Position numbers and translations under genes: made by a program
Shown: in pieces, positions 35,900 to 46,449 of the stretch
Layout of the letters: each line of letters starts with the position of its first letter
How positions within the stretch are numbered: the first letter of the stretch is position 1
NCBI RefSeq assembly: GCF_036850765.1
Contig: NC_089490.1
Coordinates: forward strand, 98,754,074 to 98,818,073
Length of the DNA stretch: 64,000 nt
Direction of reading: 5' to 3'
Source of the DNA: Saccopteryx bilineata
Lineage: Eukaryota; Chordata; Mammalia; Chiroptera; Emballonuridae
The notes under the pieces: generated by a model
Told to the model about the DNA's origin: nothing
The model's input: only the letters and a program-made list of their open reading frames with translations
Database searches by the model: none

Positions 35900-37260
35900 C
35901 TTATCAGGAGACTGGTGTGGGAGGGAAATGGGTGAGAGCAGTAAGAGAAGGGCTCAAGCAGTCATGGGGATCCAGCTCATGTCAGGCCCTACGAGTCACT
36001 CTTGGGGCTTTGGTGTTTGCTCCAGGTGATGGGGAAACCAGTGGAGGGTCTTGGGCAAAGGAGTGATATGAAATGATTAATGGATTTTTTTGTTTGTCTT
36101 TTTTTTTGTTTTTATTTTTGTATTTTCTGAAGTGAGGGGTGGGGGTGGCAGACAGACAGACTCCTGCCTGCACTTGACCAGGATCCACCTGGCATGCCCA
36201 CCTGGGGGCGATGCTCTGCCCATCTGGGGTGTTGCTCCGTTGCAACTGGAGCCATTCTAGTGCCTGAGGTGGAGGCCATAGAGACATCCTCAGTGCCTGG
36301 GCCAACTTTGCTCCAGTGGAGCCTTGGCTGTGGGAGGGGAAGAGAGAGATAGAGAGGAAGGAGAGGGGAAAGGGTGGAGAAGCAGATGGGCACTTCCTCT
36401 GTGTGCCTTGGTGAGGAATCAAACCCAAGACTTCCACACACTGGGCTGATGCTCTACCACTGAGCCAACTGGCCAGGGCAAGATGATTAATGTTTTAAAA
36501 GTAGTCCTCTGGTTGCTGTGTTGAGAGTGGCAAGGGTGGAAACAGAGAGACTGGTTATCAAAGCAATGTAGTAATGTAAAAGATGATATGGTCTTGGAAC
36601 AAAGTGGAGGGTGCAACTGGTGAGAGATGGTGGTTCTCTGGATGTTTTCTGAAGAGGGAGCCTTGGATATTCTCTGAATTTGATTTGGAGCATGAGAGAA
36701 GAGGAGGTAAAGATGGTTCCAACTTTTGGCCTAAGCAGCTGTAGAAATGGAACCATCCTTCGATGACATAGGGAAAGGCTGTTGGAGGAGCTGGTATTTT
36801 GAGGAAAGATTAGGAAATCAGTTTGGGACCTGTCTATTGAGTGCATTAGCAGAGTAGATTATTAGATAGATGAGTCTAGACAGATATATAGAGATTTGGG
36901 ACCAAAGGTAGAAATCTGAGAGCCATTAGTATATAGATGATATTTAAAGCCATGAGACTAGATGAGATTATGAAGGCAGTGAGTATAAATTAAACAGAAA
37001 AGAGAGGCAGTTTAGGAATAGAACCCCGAGGTTTTCCAATTTTAAGAGATTGGGTTGATGAGCATGGATTAGCAAAGAGGACTAAGAAGAAATAGCCAGT
37101 GAGGCTGGGAAAGGACCATCCTGTAAGCCAAATGAAGAAAGTATTTCAGATGAGGGAACTATTAATTGAGCCAAATGCTGCTGAAAATTGAAGTGAGACA
37201 AAGTCTAAAATTGAACATCACATTAGGCCACATGAAGATTCTTGGGGTGGAATGATGGGG
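35900..37260 (+). repeat. Old interspersed repeat, family not named
   Basis: The segments on both sides of the SINE at 36083-36479 form one continuous ancient repeat (GGCAAAGGAGTGATATGAAA; GTCCTCTGGTTGCTGTGTTG; TATTTAAAGCCATGAGACTA; AGCCAAATGAAGAAAGTATT). I recognise the text as widespread in mammals but cannot name it. Confidence 0.5.
36083..36479 (-). repeat. tRNA-derived SINE, first type, antisense
   Basis: T-rich tail, GATCCACCTGGCATGCCCAC, and head complement GCCAACTGGCCAGGGC. Flanks AAATGATTAATG (36071-36082) and AGATGATTAATG (36481-36492) form the duplication. Confidence 0.87.
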
Positions 37261-37302
37261 TGGGGAGAGTCTGATTTAAGTGAGTTCAAAAGAGAATGAG
37301 AG

Positions 37303-37712
37303 GCCCTGGCCGGTTGGCTCAGAGGTAGAGCGTCGGCCTGGCGTGCAGAGGTCCTGGGTTCGATTCCCGGCCAGGGCACACAGGAGAAGCGCTCATCTGC
37401 TTCTCCACCCCTCCCCCCTCTCCTTCCTCTCTTTCTCTCTCTTCCCCTCCCGCAGCCGGGGCTTCATTGGAGCAAAGATGGCCTGGGCGCTGGGGATGGC
37501 TCCTTGGCCTCTGCCCCAGGCACTAGAGTGGCTCTGGTCGCAGCAGAGCGATGCCCCGGAGGGGCAGAGCATCGCCCCCGGTGGGCAGAGCGTCGCCCCC
37601 TTGGTGGGCGTGCCGGGTGGATCCCGGTCGGGCGCATGCGGGAGTCTGTCTGTCTCTCCCCGTTTCTAGCTTCGGAAAAAATACAAAAAAAAAAAGAAAA
37701 GAAAAAAGAAAA
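37303..37712 (+). repeat. tRNA-derived SINE, first type, youngest copy
   Basis: Head GCCCTGGCCGGTTGGCTCAG with an intact B-box-like GGTTCGATTCC, many undecayed CpG sites (GTCGGGCGCATGCGGGAG), and a long A tail. AAAAGAGAATGAGA is duplicated exactly at 37288-37301 and 37713-37726. Confidence 0.93.
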
Positions 37713-37819
37713 AAAAGAGAATGAGAAACAATGAATACAGAACTTTCAAGGAGTTTTGTTGCAAAATGGAACAGAGAAATAGGGTGGTACCTTGAGGGGG
37801 AAGTGGATCAAGAGAAAGT

Positions 37820-38255
37820 CTTTTTTTTTTTTTAACTATTTTTTTTTCTGTTTTAGAAATTTAAATATAGCCACCATGCTTTACATTATAGCTTCCAAAG
37901 CTATTTATCTTATAACTAAAAGTTTTACCTTTTGACCCTTTTTACCAATTTTGTTCATCTCTCCCTCACCTCTGGCAACCACTAATCTAGTTTGTGTCCA
38001 TGCATTTGATTATTTTAGATTCCACAGGTGACATCATACAGTATTTGCCTTTCTTTGTCTGACTTAGTTCACTTAGCTTAATACTCTCAAGGTCCAACTG
38101 TATGGTCACAAATAGCAGGATTTTCTTCTTTTTTATTTCATTGTATACACCACATTTTCTTTACCCATTCATTTGTTGATGGACACTTGAGTGGTTTCCC
38201 TGTCTTGTCAATTGTAAATAATGCTGCAATGAACATAAAACTTTTCAATTTTTTT
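37820..38255 (-). repeat. Old L1 3' end
   Basis: CATCTCTCCCTCACCTCTGG and CATTTGTTGATGGACACTTG are complements of L1 3' UTR and ORF2 end, and the fragment ends at AATGCTGCAATGAACAT. Confidence 0.65.
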
Positions 38256-38499
38256 ATTTTTTTAAAGAAAAAAAACAAAACCCCAGTGAAATGTGCTGCT
38301 GGGGAATATTCAGCAGGGGGAGTAAGGTCCTTGGCCCTGAAAAGATGGGGAATAGGCAGTTCCCATGGCTCCCCCCACCTCACCACATAGCCAATTAACC
38401 ACTCTGCTGTTGCTTCAACAATTAAGTTTTCTGAATTCCTCCTTGTTTCCATTGCTACTACCTCAGTCAAGTTCAAATCACATAATCCTGTCAATCTCT

Positions 38500-38740
38500 C
38501 AACCACCAACTTCCTCCTATTAAAGCCTGCTGTGCATAATTGTTGGCTGGCTCTTCCTAAAACTCTTCCACTTTCATTCTGCCAGGGTCCTGCTTAAAAC
38601 CTTTGCTCAGCTCCCCATTAAAGAGAACAAAGGACACTTACTCAGTGAGGGTTCAGGTCCCTGGAAAACACTTCTGTTGAACAGGGCTGGTCATGTCCTC
38701 TCCTGTACCTGACTCACCACCCTTACTGCTGCTGCCAGAC
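38500..38740 (+). repeat. L2 relic
   Basis: TTAAAGCCTGCTGTGCATAA, TCCTGCTTAAAACCTTTGCT and CAGCTCCCCATTAAAG fit L2. Confidence 0.45.
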
Positions 38741-38744
38741 CTCT

Positions 38745-38930
38745 CCTTGCACAAACTAGTTATGCAACCCAAGGGAAGCTACCAGACTTCTCTATGCTTT
38801 CTTTTCCTCATCTGTAAAACAAGGACACAATGGTACCTACCTCTTACAGCTGAGACTTTCACCGTAAATTATTTAGAATAGTCCCTGGTAAAGAGTAAGT
38901 GCTCAATCAACTTCAGCTATTCTTATTCTA
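38745..38930 (+). repeat. MIR SINE relic
   Basis: CTTTTCCTCATCTGTAAAAC, CAATGGTACCTACCTC and GAGTAAGTGCTCAATC follow the MIR core. Confidence 0.65.
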
Positions 38931-39250
38931 ACTTTCAAGACCCCATTGCCTCTTTCTTCCTAATCGAATCTTCCTTCTCCTCTGAGACACAGCTGGCATA
39001 CCTTTTCTCCCATGAAGGCTTTCTAGCTCATTCTTTTCTTTCTACACTGATCTCTCTCTTCTGTCTTTCCGGCATTTTAGCATGTAAGCAAGCATACACT
39101 CTCTGCAAATGTGATTTGAATATACTAGTGATAGGATTCTTCATCTCTTCAGCTAAACTGTAAACTCTCGAGGGCAAAGGCCTTGCCTCTTAACCTCCTA
39201 TAACTTCATCCCCTTTAGGGACTGCACTATGAAGACCTCAGATTTTGCAA
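38931..39250 (+). repeat. L2 relic
   Basis: TTCTCCCATGAAGGCTTTCT and AAACTCTCGAGGGCAAAGGC fit the L2 3' region; strongly decayed. Confidence 0.45.
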
Positions 39251-39917
39251 GGAGTATCTGACCTGTTTAACTTGTTGAAGAATTAAATTCCTCTGTTACC
39301 CTATATGAAGCCTGAAATTTTCGTTTCTCGTGTGCCTGCTTCACTGTGTAAGCTGCAAATCTATAGCCTAATTCTTGGACAGTCACTTCCTCTCCAGAGA
39401 CCGCACAGCAACTCCTTTTTTTTCAGCCATTTTTTTAGGATTGTTTGTTAGTTTCCTACCTGTTTATGGCCCTATTTCCCTTTCCTCTGCATCCTCCAAT
39501 ATTAGAAGTGTGTCTTCCTTCTCTTAAGAGAGCAGTTGCCCATCTCCAAGCTTTTTTGTTTCCTCCTTTTGTCTCTTTCCCAAGTCCTGCTTTGAAGAGG
39601 CTGATGAAAAGGAATAGATTATTTTATCTCTTATGATCAGCAAAAAAAGGTAAGAGGCTTCATAAGAAAAATTGGCAAGATCCAGAGTTATTTTGCATTT
39701 CATAAGAATCAAAAGTTTTCTAAGTTTTTTTTTTTTTAAACTTTCAAATATACCAAAAAAAAAAAAATCTGAATGTTGAAACACCTGCTATATACCTGGG
39801 GACTTTGAATTTAACACCTTCAGTTGGGGACTGAGAAATCCTCTGAATTAGTCTTTTGCTACAAGTTGGCTTGCTGCAGCACTTTATCTCTGGCATTTCT
39901 CTTCCATTTCCTTTCAG
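39251..39917. other. Intron before exon 10
   Basis: Nothing recognised beyond T runs and a run of A. Confidence 0.4.
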
Positions 39918-40070
39918 AATGCAGCCAAGCCAAAGGGCTCGTCTGTGTGCCCGTGGATGTGACAGACACCTTGAGATGTTTTCAAGAGACTTTGGGAAAA
40001 TCCAGATATCATAACAGATCAATCCGACACAGCAGAAAGTTGCTTTCATTATTTCTTGCACAGACACAAG
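39918..40070 (+). CDS. CFAP54: CFAP54 exon 10 of window
   Basis: The acceptor ATTTCCTTTCAG starts two bases that complete Glu, 50 codons and one base, with donor GTAAAA. It encodes GLVCVPVDVTDTLRCFQETL and HSRKLLSLFLAQTQ. The following 9-kb intron carries a nearly full-length sense L1. Confidence 0.9.
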
Positions 40071-40735
40071 GTAAAAATGCTTTCTCTGTATCCTCTAGTC
40101 TTTAGTTAGGTGGGGATGCCACTCTCGGATCTATTACTTTCTACCATAGGTGCCTTCCCCTCTCAAAAGCCAGCTCATACTGCTTTTCACTTTCTCCTTG
40201 CTTAGTGAACCACATCAGCTCTTTCTCTTACTTCATTCCAATCAAGTCACTATCTCACTCATCTGCTTGTATGCTTTCTGTGAAACTACATACTCCCTGT
40301 GTAAAGTAGGTACGAAAACAGTATTTGTTAATTTTTTGACTCTGTGCATCTATGGTCTTGCCATTTTCATTGCAGGCATGGTACTATAGTCTTGTTTAAT
40401 TTTCATAAGTAGATGAATTGATTCATATTGAATTAACTAGAACCTTTTACCAAAACACTACTTTATCAATGTCAAAGAAATGGATGCATTTTAATATAAG
40501 CATCAATAAGCTTTCTTGTTAACACTATAGATTTTTATCTTAGGAGATTTTTTTAAAGCTTAAAACAAGTTGTTGTTCACTATCATTGGTTATATTATAT
40601 TTATTTGTCTTTCTCCCTTTCAACATCAATCAATTTGTGAACACAGTGAAAGCAGGGCTTTGAGTGAGTAACTGGTAACCTTAAAGAGGAGTATAGTCCA
40701 ATCTATCTATAATTTAATTTATAGCTAGGTTATTC
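40071..40735. other. Intronic sequence after exon 10
   Basis: Unassigned; ends at the left edge of the L1 insertion. Confidence 0.4.
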
Positions 40736-40789
40736 AAAAAATTTTAGAGAAACTTCTTATACACAGACAGAATGGGAAGGCAGAGAAAT

Positions 40790-41660
40790 GCAATCAAAAT
40801 GAATAAAAGGAAATCCCAGAAAAGGAATTGAATGAGTCAGATATAACCAAATTACTGGATAAAGAGTTTAAAATAATGATTGCTAGGATGCTCAAAGATC
40901 TTAGAACAACAATAAATGGACATAAAGAACACCTAAATAAAGAGATAGCAAGTATAAAAAAGGACATTGAAATAATAAAAAAGAACCAGTCAGAAATGAC
41001 AAATACAATATCAGGAAAGAAGACCACAATGAAATGAATTAAAAGCAGGATGAATGAAGCTGAGAATCAAATCAGCGAGTCAGAGGACAAGATAAATGAA
41101 GGCATGGAAGCAGAGCAGCAAAAAGAAAAGAGACTCAAAAAGTCTGAGGAAACTCTAAGAGAGCTCTGTGACAACATGAAGAGAAATAACATCCGCATCA
41201 TAGGGGTTCCTGAAGAAGAAGAGAAAGAACAAGGGATAGAGACTTTGTTCAATCAAATCATAGCTGAAAACTTCCCTAAATTGATCCAGGAAAAAGTCAG
41301 TCAAGTTCAAGAAGCACAGAGAATTTCTATTAAAGAGAAACCCAAAGAAATCTACACCAAGACACATCATAATTAAAATACCAAAGATAAGAGATAAAGA
41401 GAAAATATTAAAAGCTGCTAGAGAAAAAGGGCTATCACCTACAAAGGAGCCCCCATAAGGATGACATCTGACTTCTGAACAGAAACATTTGAGGCCAGAA
41501 GGGAATGGCAAGAAATATATAAAGTAATGCAGAACAATGGCCTACAACCAAGACTACTTTATCCAGCAAGGCTATCATTTAAAATTGAAGGAGAAATAAA
41601 AAGCTTCCCAGACAAAAAAAACCTCAAGGAATTCATTACAACCAAATGAATGCTGCAAGA
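40790..41660 (+). pseudogene. L1 ORF1 (RNA-binding protein), broken
   Basis: ORF1 packages L1 RNA as a trimer. Visible parts: a charged coiled-coil-like stretch (KEIASIKKDIEIIKKNQSEM, EAENQISESEDKINEG) and an RRM-like block (NNIRIIGVPEEEEKEQGIE). An in-frame stop after 41034 and further stops after 41373 break it. The C-terminal third survives only as decayed sequence up to about 41660. Confidence 0.85.
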
Positions 41661-41738
41661 AATGTTAAGGGGCCTGTTATAAACAGATCAAGGGGGAAAA
41701 GAATATAGCAAAAGAGGAATACAGCTTTTAAGAATAAA

Positions 41739-44700
41739 ATGGCAAGAAACAACTACATATCAATAATAACCTTAAATATAAATGGATTAAATGATCCAAT
41801 CAAAAGACATAGGGTAGCTGCATGGATAAGAAAACAAGACCCATACATATGCTGTCTACAAGAGACACACCTCAAATCAAAGGATACACATAGACTGAGG
41901 TACAAGGATGGAAAAAAATATTTCATGCAAATGGCAATGAAAAAAAAGCTGGGGTACCAATACTTATATCAGACAAAATGGACTTTAACACAAAGGCTAT
42001 AGTAAGAGATAAAGAAAGTCACTACATAATGATAAAGGGAGCAATCCAACAGGAAGATATAACCATTATAAATATCTACGCACCTAATATAGGAGCACTT
42101 AAATATATAAAGCAGACTTTGATGGATATAAAGAGCGAGATCAACAGCAATACTATAATAGTAGGGGATTCCAATGCCCCATTAACATCACGAGATAGAT
42201 CCTCAAGAAAGAAAATTAACAAAGAAACAGCAGGCTTAAAGAACACACTAGATCAACTGGATTTAATAGATATCTTCAGAACCTTTCACCCTAAAGCAGC
42301 AGAATATACATTCTTTTCAAGTGCTCATGGTACATTCTCTAGGATAGACTACATGTTAGGGCACAAAAGCAGTCTCAACATATTTAAAAAGATTGAAATC
42401 ATATCAAGCAAGCATCTTTTCTGATCACAATGGCATGAAACTAGAAATCAACCACAACAGAAAAACTGAAAAATAGTCAAACACTTGGAAACTAAATAGC
42501 ATGTTATTAAATAACAAATGGGTTAAGAATGAGATCAAGGAAGAAATAAAAATATTCCTAGAAACAAATGATAATGAGCATATATCAACTCAAAATTTAT
42601 GGAACACAGCAAAAGCAGCACTGAGAGGGAAGTTCATAGCACTACAAGGATACTGTAAGAAGCTGGAAAAAGCTCAAATAAACAACTTAATCCTGCATCT
42701 TAAAGAACTAGAAAAAGAACAGCAAGTATAGCCCAGAGGTAGTAAAAGGAAGGAAATAATAAAGATCAGAGTGAAAATAAATGACATAGAGGCTAAAGAA
42801 TCAATACAGAGGATCAATGAAATCAGGAGCTGGTACTTTGAAAAGGTAAACAAGATCGATGAACCTTTAGCCAGACTCACCAAGAAAAATAAAGAGAGGA
42901 CTCAAATAAATAAAATTAGAAATGAGAGTGGAGAAATAACAACTGGCACAACAGAAATACAAAGGATTGTAAGAAAATACTATGAAGAAGTGTATGCCAA
43001 AAAATTAGACAACCTAGATGAAATAGACAAATTTTTTGAAACATATAATCTTTTAAAAATCAATCAGGAAGAATCAGAAAGCCTAAACAGACAGATTACA
43101 ACAAATGAGATTGAAACAGTTATCAAAAAACTCCCAACAAACAAAAGCCTGGGGCCAGATGGCTTCACAGGTGAATTCTACTAAATATTCAAAGAAGAAC
43201 TAACTCCTATCCTTCTCAAGCTATCTCAAAAGATTCAAGAGGAAGGAAGACTTCCAAGCTCCTTTTATGAGGTGAGCATAATTCTGATTCCAAAACCAGG
43301 CAAAGACAACACAGACAACACAAAGAAAGAAAATTATAGGCCAATATCCCTGATGAATCTGGATGCTAAAATCCTCCACAAAATATTAGCAAACCGGATC
43401 CAGCAATTTATGAAAAAAATCATACACCATGATCAAGTGGGATTTATTCTGGGGAGGCAAGGCTGATACAATATTTGCAAATCAAACAATGTGATTTATC
43501 ACATAATCAAAAGGAAGAAGAAAAACCAGATGATAATTTCAATAGATGCAGAAAAAGCATTGATAAAATCCAGCACCCATTCATAATCAAAACTCTCAGC
43601 AAAGTGGGAATACAGAGAACATACCTCAACATGATAAAGGCCAACTATTACAAACACACAGCCAACATCATACTCAATGGGCAAAAATTAAAAGCAATAC
43701 CCTTAAGATCAGGAACAAGGCAGGGGTGCCCCCTTTCACCACTGTTACTCAACATAGTTCTGGAAGTCCTAGCCACACCAATAAGACAAGAAGAAGAAAT
43801 AAAAGGCATCCAAATTGGAATAGAAGAAGTAAAATTATCATTATTTGTAGATGATATGATATTGTATATAGAAAACCCTAAAGTCTCATTCAAAAAACTC
43901 CTGGACCTGATAGATGAATTCAGCAAGGTGGCAAGATATAAAATTAATTCTCAGATATCAGAGGTATTTTTATACACCAACAATGAACTGTCAGAAAGAC
44001 AAATTAAGGAAACAATCCCCTTTACTTTTGCAACAACAATAACAAAAAAAGTACCTAAGAGTAAATTTAACCAAGGAGATTAAAAACTTGTACTCAGAAA
44101 ATTATAAAATATTGATAAAAGAAATCAAGAATATACAAACAAGTGGAAGCATATACCGTACTCATGTTTAGGAAGAATATATATCATTAAAATGTCTATA
44201 TTACCCAAAGCAATCTATAAATTCAATGCAATACCAATTAAAATAGCAATGACATACTTCAAAGATATAGAACACATATTCCAAAAATTTATATGGAACC
44301 AAAAAAGAACATGAATATCCTCAGCAATCTTGAAAAGGAAGAATAAAGTGTGAGGTATCACACTTCCTGATATCAAGTTATACTATAAGGCCATTGTACT
44401 CAAAACAGCTTGGTACTGGCAGAAGAACAGGCATATAGATCACTGGAACAGAACAGAGAACCCAGAAATAAACCCACACCTTTATGGACAACTGATATTT
44501 GACAAAGGAGGTAAGAGCATACAATGGAGTAAAGACAGCCTGTTTAACAAATGGTATTGGGAAAATTGGACATCTACCTACAAAGAAATGAAATTAGACC
44601 ACCACCTTACCCCATTCACAAAAATATACTCAAAATTGGTAAAAGACTTAAATGTCAGCCGTGAAACCATATTCATCTTAGAAGGAAACGTAGGTAGTAA

Positions 44701-45580
44701 GCTCTCTGACATCTCTCGCAGCAATATATACATATTTGCTGATTTATCTCCACGGGCAAGTGGAATAAAAGAAAGGATAAACAAATGGGACTATATCAAA
44801 CTAAAAAGCCCTTGCACAGCTAAAGACAATATGAACAGAATAAAAAGACAAACTACACAATGGGATAACATATTTGTTAATACGTCTGATAAGGGGTTAA
44901 TAACCAAAATTTATAAAGAACTTGTAAATCTCAACACTAGGAAGATAAACAATGCAATCAAAACATGGGAAAAAGAAATGAATAGACACTTCTCCAAGGA
45001 GGACATACAGATGGCAAATAGGCATATGAAAAAATGTTCAACATCACTAATCATTAGAGAAATGCAAATTAACACCACAATGAGATGTCACCTCACACCT
45101 GTCAGAATGGTGCTCATCAACAAAACAACACAGAATAAGTGCTGGCGAGGATGTGGAGAAAAGGGAACCCTCCTGCACTGCTGGTGGGAATGCAGACTGG
45201 AGCAGCCACTGTGGAAAACAGTATGGAGATTCCCTCCAAATTTAAAAATGGAACTGCCTTTTGACCCAGCCATTCCACTTTTAGGAATATACCCCAAGAA
45301 CACCATAGCACTGTTTCAAAAGGAGAAATGCACCCCCATGTTTATGGCAGCATTGTTCACAATAGCGAAGATCTGGAAACAGCCCAAGTGTCCGTCAGTG
45401 GACAAGTGGATTAAAAAGGGGTGGTAGATATATATAATGGAATACTATGGGCCATGAAAAAGGAGGAAATCTTCCCTTTTGTGACAACATAGATGGACCT
45501 GGAAATTATTATGTTAAGTGAAATAAGCCAGGCAGAGAAAGAAAAATATCATATGACCTCACTCATTTGAGGAATCCAAT
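41739..45580 (+). pseudogene. L1 ORF2 (endonuclease and reverse transcriptase), broken
   Basis: ORF2 nicks DNA and reverse-transcribes L1 RNA. In order: the endonuclease start (ITLNINGLNDPIKRHR, CCLQETHL), IINIYAPN and DYMLGHKS; linker; reverse transcriptase with [29 protein letters not shown] and [10 protein letters not shown]; the C-terminal region with [18 protein letters not shown]. The usual FADD motif reads FVDD. At least seven frameshifts or stops divide about 3.8 kb, the normal length. The longest surviving open piece is 44588-45427. Confidence 0.9.
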
Positions 45581-45964
45581 GAACAATGTGACCTGAGGAA
45601 TGGAATTGAGACAGAGGAGGAAGGGGATGATAGGATGGGATAAACCTGAAAGGAAGGGGGGAAGGTGCTATAGGGAGGGGTCAAGGGAGATGTTGAGGGG
45701 AATACGGGGGAGGGGGGATGCATTCAGGACAACACTAGAATTTATGTAAACAATAAATTAAAATCAATAAAAAATTTTAAATCCTGATTTATGTTTATGA
45801 TTCTTGATATTCAAATTTATCATAACAATAAAAATAAAGAATAAACTTAAATTAATTATATTTTAGCTATTAAAAATAGATTTGAACTTATACATAAGAT
45901 GCTAATATCCACTGAGCTGATGTTTTAGAAAGCTGACCAATATTTTGTATAAGCCCTGACCAAA

Positions 45965-46022
45965 ATTTTATGTATGTATATATGTATGTATTTATGTGTG
46001 TGTATGTATGTATATATGTTTG
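45965..46022 (+). repeat. TATG-rich microsatellite
   Basis: TATG, TGTG and TATATG units, imperfect, just downstream of the L1. Confidence 0.85.
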
Positions 46023-46377
46023 TTGTTTCTGCCCCATGCAAAAAAAATATGATATGTACTTACCATTTTTGGTTGTATTGTCTATAGACTCACATTACAT
46101 TAAATGTGCCCTCCCTCTCATGTTTAAACTTCCTTCAGATATGGCATACCTTGACAATTATTAAGGGCATGAATAAAGAAGGACATAGAATTCCTAAGAA
46201 TGGTTTACATCAACTCACTCTGAGTCTCACATAGTACCAAAATATTTATTTGAAATATGGAATATGAATGAAATATTTACTTTGAAATATGGTGTTGTAG
46301 GAGAGCTGTGTGAATACCCTGGACCACCAGAAAGACAAAAATAGGGTCCTAAAGTAAAGCCTGAAACATTGCTGGAG
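46023..46377. other. Intronic sequence, unassigned
   Basis: No exon or repeat recognised. Confidence 0.4.
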
Positions 46378-46449
46378 ATGCGCGTGCATATGCATGTGCA
46401 TGTGCATGTGTGCGCGTGCGCTCGCGCGCACACACACACACACACATGT
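46378..46449. repeat. Alternating purine-pyrimidine tract
   Basis: 46378-46421 (44 bases) and 46423-46449 (27 bases) alternate purine and pyrimidine without error, through GTGCATGTGCATGTG, TGCGCGTGCGC, CGCGCGC and a CA run. Confidence 0.95.

Larger units (their letters stand above)
40747..45779 (+). mobile_element. Nearly full-length L1 (LINE), sense to the host gene
   Basis: ORF1 relics, an ORF2 with endonuclease, reverse transcriptase and C-terminal zones, a G-rich 3' UTR and an AATAAA-containing tail lie in normal order over 5 kb. AAAAAATTTTA at 40736-40746 and 45769-45779 may be the target-site duplication. There is little 5' UTR. Both frames are broken, so it is inactive. It matches the antisense fragment at 8815-10095. 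Confidence 0.9.

Noticed and set aside
37280..37669. 129-codon open frame, plus similar ones at 1500-1877, 21869-22255 and 35982-36437
   Set aside because: All lie inside copies of the first SINE type; the same false peptide recurs because the SINE sequence recurs.
44588..45427. 279-codon open frame as a host gene
   Set aside because: It is the C-terminal part of L1 ORF2 with the CWRGCGEKG zinc knuckle.
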